DNA from: Liolophura sinensis
Lineage: Eukaryota; Mollusca; Polyplacophora; Chitonida; Chitonidae
Direction: 5' to 3'
Length of the DNA: 64,000 nucleotides
NCBI RefSeq assembly: GCF_032854445.1
Contig: NC_088304.1
Span: forward strand, 10,053,704 to 10,117,703
Below are positions 57,768 through 64,000 of the stretch, piece by piece. The notes beneath the pieces are model-generated. The model was given only the letters and a program-made list of their open reading frames with translations, did not search any database and had not been told where the DNA came from. Within the stretch, counting starts at the first letter, position 1. Each line of letters starts with the position of its first letter. The position numbers and the translations under genes are program-made.

Positions 57768-60700
57768 AATAATACTAAACCACGCCCTTCTGGCCCCTAA
57801 CCATTCACAGTTACATGTAACCTTGACATGACGAGAATACTAAACCACGCCCCTCTGCCCCCGAATCATTCACAGTTACATGTAACCTTGACATGATGAG
57901 AATACTAAACCACGCCCCTCTGCCCCCTAACCATTCACAGTTACATGTAACCTTGACATGACGAGAATACTAAACCACGCCCCTCTGGCCCCTAACCATT
58001 CACAGTTACATGTAACCTTGACGTCACAAGAATACTAAACCACGCCCCTCTGCCCCCTAACCATTCACAGTTACATGTAACCTTGACATGACGAGAATAC
58101 TAAACCACGCTCCTCTGCCCCTAACCATTCACAGTTACATGTAACCTTGACGTCACAAGAATACTAAATCACGCCCTTCTGGCCCCTAACCATTTACAGT
58201 TACATGTAACCTTGACATGATGAGAATACTAAACCCTGCCCCTCTGGCCCCTAACCATTTACAGTTACATGTAACCTTGACGTGACGAGTGAGTGAGTGA
58301 GTGCTTGGGGTTTAACGTCGTACTCAACAATTTTTCAGTCATATGACGATGAAGGAATCTTTAGGGTGCATGTACGTGTAACGTGCCTCCTTGTAGCAGG
58401 ACGGATTTCCACCGCTCTTTTATTTAGTGCTGCTTCACTGAGACGACTTACCGAAGGCAAGTAAGCCGCCCTGCCCGAGCCATTATACTGATACGGGTCA
58501 ACCAGTCGTTGCATTATCCCCTTCATGCTGAACGCCAAGCGAGGAAGTTACAACTTCCTCTTTTAAAGTCTTAGGTGTGACTCGATCAAGGATTGATCCT
58601 GGATCTACCGGTCCCGAAGCGGACGCTCTACCAACTGTGCAATCCGGGCCGGCCCTTGACGTGACGAGAAGACTAAACCACGCCCCTCTGGCCCTTAACC
58701 ATTCACAGTTACATGTAACCTTGACGTCACAAGAATACTAAACGATGCCCCTCTGCCCCCTAACCATTTACAGTTACATGTAACCTTGACATGATGAGAA
58801 TACTAAACCACGCCCCTCAGGCCCCTAACCATTCACAGTTACATGTAACCTTGACATGACGAGAATACTAAACCACGCCCCTCTGGCCCCTAACCATTCA
58901 CAGTTACATGTAACCTTGACGTGACGAGAATACTAAACCACGCCCCTCTGCCCCCTAACCATTTACAGTTACATGTAACCTTGACGTGACCAGAATACTA
59001 AACCTTGCCCCTCTGACCCCTAACCATTCACAGTTACATGTAACCTTAACGTGACCAGAATACTAAACCATGCCCTATGCCCGCTAACCATTCACAGTTA
59101 CATGTAACCATGCCCCTCTGCCCCCTAACCATTCACAGTTACATGTAACCTTGACATGGCGAGAATGCTAAACCACACCCCTCAGGCCCCTAACCATTCA
59201 TAGTTATATGTAACCTTGACATGACGAGAATACTAAACCATGCCCCTCTGGCCCCTAACCATTTAAAGTTACATGTAACCTTGACATGACAAGAATACTA
59301 AACCACGCCCCTCTGCCTCCTAACCATTCACAGTTACATGTAACCTTGACATGACGAGAATACTAAACCATGCCCCTCTGGCCCCTAACCATTTACAGTT
59401 ACATGTAACCTTGACATGACGATAATACTAAACCACGCCCCTCTGCCCCCTAACCATTCACAGTTACATGTAACCCTGACATGACGAGAATACTAAACCA
59501 CGCCCCTCTGCCCCCTAACCATTCACAGTTACATGTAACCTTGACATGACGAGAATACTAAACCATGCCCCTCTGGCCCCTAACCATTCACAGTTACATG
59601 TAACCCTGACATGACGAGAATACTAAACCACGCCCCTCTGCCCCCTAACCATTCACAGTTACATGTAACCTTGACGTGACAAGAATACTAAATCACGCCC
59701 CTCTAGCCCCTAACCATTTACAGTTACATGTAACCTTGACATGACGAGAATACTAAACCACGTCCCTCTGCCCCCTAACCATTCACAGTTACATGTAACC
59801 TTGACATGACAAGAATGCTAAACCACACCCCTCTGGCCCCTAACCATTCACATTTACACATAACCTTGATGTGACAAGAATACTAAACCACGCCCCTCTG
59901 GCGCCTAACTATTCACAGTTACATGTAACCTTGACATGACGAGAATACTAAACCATGTCCCTCTGGCCCCTAACCATTTACAGTTACATGTAACCTTGAC
60001 GTGACGAGAATACTAAACCACGCCCCTCTGCCCCCTAACCATTCACAGTTACATGTAACCCTGACATGACGAGAATACTAAACCACGCCCCTCTGCCCCC
60101 TAACCATTCACAGTTACATGTAACCTTGACGTGACAAGAATACTAAATCACGCCCCTCTAGCCCCTAACCATTTACAGTTACATGTAACCTTGACATGAC
60201 GAGAATACTAAACCACGCCCCTCTGCCCCCTAACCATTCACAGTTACATGTAACCTTGACATGACAAGAATACTAAACCACACCCCTCTGGCCCCTAACC
60301 ATTCACATTTACACATAACCTTGATGTGACAAGAATACTAAACCACGCCCCTCTGGCGCCTAACTATTCACAGTTACATGTAACTTTGACGTGACGAGAA
60401 TACCAAACCACGCCCCTCTGCCCCCTAACCATTCACAGTTACATGTAACCTTGACATGACGAGAATACTAAACCACACCCCTCTGGCCCCTAACCATTTA
60501 AAGTTACATGTAACCTTGACATGACCAGAATACCAAACCACGCTCCTCTGCCCCCTAACCATTCACAGTTACATGTAACCTTGACTTGACGAGAATACTA
60601 AACCACACCCCTCTGCCCCCTAACCATTTACAGTTACATGTAACCTTGATGTGACAAGAATACTAAACCACACCCCTCTGGCCCCTAACCATTCACAGTT

Positions 60701-61440
60701 ACATGTAACCTTGACATGACGAGAATACTAAACCACGCCCCTCTGGCCCCTAACCATTCACAGTTACATGTAGCCTTGACATGACAAGAATACTAAACCA
60801 TGCCCCTCTGGCCCCTAACCATTCACAGTTACATGTAACCTTGACGTGACGAGAATACTAAACCACGCCCCTCTGGCCCCTAACCATTCACAGTTACATG
60901 TAACCTTGACATGACAAGAATACTAAACCACGCCCGTCTGCCCCCTAACCATTCACAGTTACTTGTAACCTTGACATGATGAGAATACTAAACCACGCCC
61001 CTCTGGCCCCTAACAATTCACAGTTACATGTAACCTTGACATGACAAGAATACTAAACCACGCCCCTCTGCCCCCTAACCATTCACAGTTACATGTAACC
61101 TTGACATGACGAGAATACTAAACCACACCCCTCTGGCCCCTAACCATTCACAGTTACATGTAACCTTGACATGACGAGAATACTACACCACACCCCTCTG
61201 GCTCCTAACCATTCACATTCACATGTAACCTTGATGTGACAGGAATACTAAACCACGCCCCTCTGGCCCCTAACCATTCACAGTTACATGTAACCTTGAC
61301 ATGACGAGAATACTAAACCACGCCCCTCTGGCCCCTAACCATTCACAGTTACATGTAACCTTGACATGACAAGAATACTAAATCCTGCCCCTCTGGCCCC
61401 TAACCATTCACAGTTACATGTAACATTGATGTGACGAGAA
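57768..61440. repeat. 65-bp minisatellite, about 50 copies, interrupted by a SINE
   Basis: Unit includes aatactaaaccacgcccctc, tggcccctaaccattcacag and gttacatgtaac, a perfect 12-base palindrome. The segment after it varies between TGACATGACG, TGACGTGACG and TGACGTCACA. A SINE (58290-58653) splits the array. Lies in the NLE1 intron between exons b and c. Confidence 0.95.
58290..58653 (-). mobile_element. SINE family B inserted in the 65-bp array, with target duplication
   Basis: On the minus strand a tRNA-like head (GCACAGTTGGTAGAGCG, then box B GGATCAATCC), a body and a (CACT)n tail. The 15-base CCTTGACGTGACGAG occurs at 58274-58288 and again at 58654-58668, so insertion happened after the array formed. 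Confidence 0.92.
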
Positions 61441-61442
61441 TT

Positions 61443-61562
61443 GGCTGCATTATCACTGCACCACTGATTACTCTATAACTGCAAAGGCATGCTGGCTTCC
61501 TCTCAGGCAGTATGTGGAAAGGTCTGCCAACAACCTGCGGATGGTCGTGGGTTTCCCTAACA
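61443..61562 (+). mobile_element. SINE family A fragment
   Basis: Body of family A in plus orientation (gctggcttcctctcagg, ggtcgtgggtttccct), abutting the end of the 65-bp array. Confidence 0.72.
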
Positions 61563-61962
61563 GCAAGGAATGCAGTGTTATCACCCTCTTCATTTCTTCC
61601 TTTTTGTTTTTCAATGTGCTCTTTTCAGCCTGCACTCACTCCATATGGTCCAGCCTAAGTCTACAACTTCTTGGGGAGCATTCAGCGCAGGTAACTCTTA
61701 CAGTGTCATTTTATACATAGGGGAGGTAATTCCCCCTATTGAAATGCATTTGAATATAAGGATAATAACAATTAATAACACCCTCTTTTTGGGGAAAACC
61801 AGCAATCAAGTGCCACTGGCCTAATGTTTTCTGATTGGCTGATCAATTCTGAGCAAGACAAACACTTTAACCTATGTTCTCCTATCTTCTCTCTCAACCA
61901 ATCACTACTGATTCCGATTACCTTAGCTATAATCACATTGGTAATTTATATATTAAACTTAC

Positions 61963-62060
61963 AGATGTAGTGGTTTCCAGCAAAGCCATGTAATCCACTG
62001 TTTGTGCCCTGTCATTGTTTTGCCTAACTGTTTGCCTGTCAACGGGTCCCACAGGTTTAT
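61963..62060 (-). CDS. NLE1: NLE1 exon b (end of WD2, start of WD3)
   Basis: Reads INLWDPLTGKQLGKTMTGHK then QWITWLCWKPLHL, closing WD2 with the LWD signature and opening WD3 with TGHKQWIT. The acceptor is tttttccag|ATAAAC and the donor is ATCT|gtaagt. Its 98 bases end two bases into a Leu codon, which the next exon completes. The longest open frame over this stretch is a different, meaningless frame, so a simple ORF scan misses this exon. Confidence 0.95.
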
Positions 62061-63186
62061 CTGGAAAAAATGTCACAAACAGAAAATGCCAGAAAGACAG
62101 TGGGAAGGAACAATTAGGCCACATTAATTTAAATTGCTGCTTCTAAATAATCTAAATATATCTAAATAATCACAAATTCCTTCCATGACTAACTTGCCAA
62201 TTTGTCCTGATTCTAAGAGTTGCGTAGATGTTAGAAAGGTGTTTTGAGATTTGCTTGGAACATGGGATGATATTCTATTGGAAAATTGTAAGTTTCAGCA
62301 CCAAAAACAATTTTTTGTGACATTTATTTGCCTCTAAAAATGCACTTTTATGGGCAAAATTTTAGGTCAAATCTTTTTTCAATGTTGGAACTTCAAAAAA
62401 AAGAAACCATACAAAAACAAAACCCCAATGGAATGCCAGAAGAACAATTTGAAGACTAGCAGACATTTAACAGTTTACCAATCGTCAACCATTATGGATG
62501 CTCTGTATCAATACCAATTCCAAAACTATGTTCAACGCAAAGCAGGATAGAGATAAGAAATCCATAACTACCTTTTCATGTGACTTACATTTTCAGACCT
62601 TTTTAAATAAAAACTCCAGACAACTATTTGAATTCTAAGATGGACAAATTCTACAGAGTGAGAGTGGCACTTTTGGGATATGAATATTAATAATCTTAAA
62701 AGCGGTCTTAATCCAAGGCAAATAAAGTTGATCCAACATCATACAGACAACAGACAAGGTACACATCACCTTGGGGACATACTAGGCAGATGTAACTTGT
62801 AGGGTCAAACATTTCTGCTGGCGCTGACCGCAATACCTGCAGTGTAACAGCAGACACAATAGGCAGATTTTTCTGTTGGTTGTGTGGTCAACAATGTATG
62901 TCACGTGATCTAATAAATCATGTCACACAAACAAAATGGCAAAGGTCAACAGAATTTCGTGGTGTTTGATTGGTTGTCTTAATGACAGAAATTCGTTGGA
63001 GTGGACACACTACACAGAGTAAAATCGCCTGGTATCTGACATGTTTGATAGATGTGAATTTTGAAGCAGAGCAGATTGCCTGACAAATACCATAATCACT
63101 GGCACGAACTCACTAAACAGAACTCACTAGGTAAAATATGCCTATACTGGGCAAAATCAGACTGTTCCAGGAAGAGGACGTCTTAC

Positions 63187-63263
63187 CTGACTATTTTTAC
63201 AACCGGAGGCGAGTTTCCTTCCATTTGGTGACCAGGCGATGCACAACACCCAATGTTTATGAG
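63187..63263 (-). CDS. NLE1: NLE1 exon a (WD repeat 2)
   Basis: Encodes (x)HKHWVLCIAWSPNGRK followed by LASGCKNSQ, the second WD40 repeat of Notchless. The acceptor is ...ttgacag and the donor is CAG|gtaaga. The exon starts two bases into a codon (CT completes a residue begun in the off-window exon) and ends in phase 0. It is the most upstream NLE1 exon visible; the NLE domain and WD1 must lie to the right of the window. Confidence 0.93.
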
Positions 63264-63537
63264 CTGTCAAAATAAACATTTAATATATTCAATATTTATT
63301 AAAGGCAATGAAAACACTAAAATAAAGTATTCATCAGATGAAAGACCATTAAACACTCTCCAGGAAAATAGTTTGATTTATTTTATTAGAAATTCTCTAC
63401 GCAACTAAAATGCATTTAAAACACAGGATTCTATAGTTGTTTGTTGGGACCCAATGGGTATCAGTGACATCACATCAATATTTTTGGCTTGAAATAGTTC
63501 ATTCCAAGGTCTATTGCTGAATACACTCATAGCCCTA

Positions 63538-63590
63538 ATGAGTGAGTGAGTGAGTGAGTGCTTGGAGTTTAACGTTGTACTTGTGTGTGT
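63538..63590 (-). mobile_element. SINE family B fragment
   Basis: (GTGA)n followed by gcttggagtttaacgttgta; the remainder is lost. Confidence 0.6.
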
Positions 63591-63857
63591 CAATCTATGA
63601 TTGTCGCAATCTATGTGTGTCACGTGGCAAAAAGCCAAAATGACATCCCTTGTCCCAATATGGTCTGAAAAAGCCACAGTAGAATCCAAAGTTTTAAATG
63701 TATTTTACTAGGTTGAAAACTATTTTAAAAAATAAATCAAACCATTTTCCCGGACACTATTTAATGATCTTTCATCTCACATGTACTTGTTACATGTCTT
63801 TTGATTTAAAATAATTTCGTATTTTCCTCTCTGTTTATAGTTATATCACAGATTCAA

Positions 63858-64000
63858 GATTGACTGACTGACTGAATACTGTTTAATTTCATACTCATGG
63901 AAAGTTTTCAGTTAAATGTACACAATGGCTGATGGACGGGTGGAGGAAATCGGAATGCCCGTGAAAAAAACCACTGCCATTTGCGCAATTACCGAAGAAA
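63858..64000 (-). mobile_element. SINE family C fragment at window edge
   Basis: (GACT)n tail, ctgtttaatttcatactcat and gggtggaggaaatcgg; runs off the window. Confidence 0.6.

Noticed and set aside
58290-58653. tRNA gene in the SINE head
   Set aside because: Boxes A and B are present, but no full cloverleaf or acceptor stem; the head is fused to a SINE body with a target duplication. The same applies to the heads at 4434, 17150, 18906, 20865, 40584 and 55252.
61933-62124. A 63-residue minus frame (DKPVGPVDRQTVRQ...) as a coding exon
   Set aside because: It is the wrong frame of NLE1 exon b; the correct frame gives INLWDPLTGKQLGKT with proper splice sites.

Overview
The window looks like nuclear DNA of a marine invertebrate, most likely a mollusc. 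It is AT-rich, intron-rich and packed with minisatellites. It also holds many tRNA-headed SINEs of types that I recall as common in molluscs (inference; no database was searched). No prokaryotic features, true tRNA/rRNA genes or CRISPR arrays were seen.

The backbone is one host gene on the minus strand, the WD40 ribosome-assembly factor Notchless (NLE1). Ten coding exons lie between 63263 and 8992. All have GT/AG borders, and their phases join without a break into 331 residues that cover WD repeats 2 to 8 and the true C-terminus (ending LKIWRR). The N-terminal NLE domain and WD1 lie beyond the right edge. The last coding exon holds only four codons, followed by fifteen in-frame TGA triplets. 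The gene occupies at least 54 kb because its introns are full of repeats. All five introns longer than 4 kb contain a minisatellite: 26-bp (12.5-14.2 kb), 57-bp (18.1-18.9 kb), 97/103-bp (24.5-27.3 kb) plus 51-bp (41.2-44.3 kb), 44-bp and 72-bp (50.5 and 52.5-54.6 kb), and 65-bp (57.8-61.4 kb). The 51-bp array is a strict tandem copy of the end of an NLE1 exon plus its splice donor, so 61 donor-like sites lie in exact register and the outermost one is the real site.

Two other gene units sit inside NLE1 introns. The first, at about 27.75-40.09 kb on the same strand, looks like a two-gene DNA transposon. It has an intact single-exon 731-residue transposase-like gene (38703-36508) and, just downstream, a six-exon gene for a 350-residue DUF4806-type protein (35978-28479). 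Fields of a repeated TTGGgCCA / ctGGcCCAgt motif lie outside the two genes on both sides. The second is an intronless gene on the plus strand (48487-50004) for a 505-residue membrane protein with about five membrane segments and a large glycosylated C-terminal domain; I do not recognise its family.

The rest is mobile debris: at least five tRNA-derived SINE families, four truncated LINE 3' ends, two TTAA-flanked fold-back elements, and a 1.26-kb TA-flanked inverted-repeat element that has split a minisatellite. The left 9 kb, beyond the NLE1 stop, contains only SINE fragments and no gene I can support.
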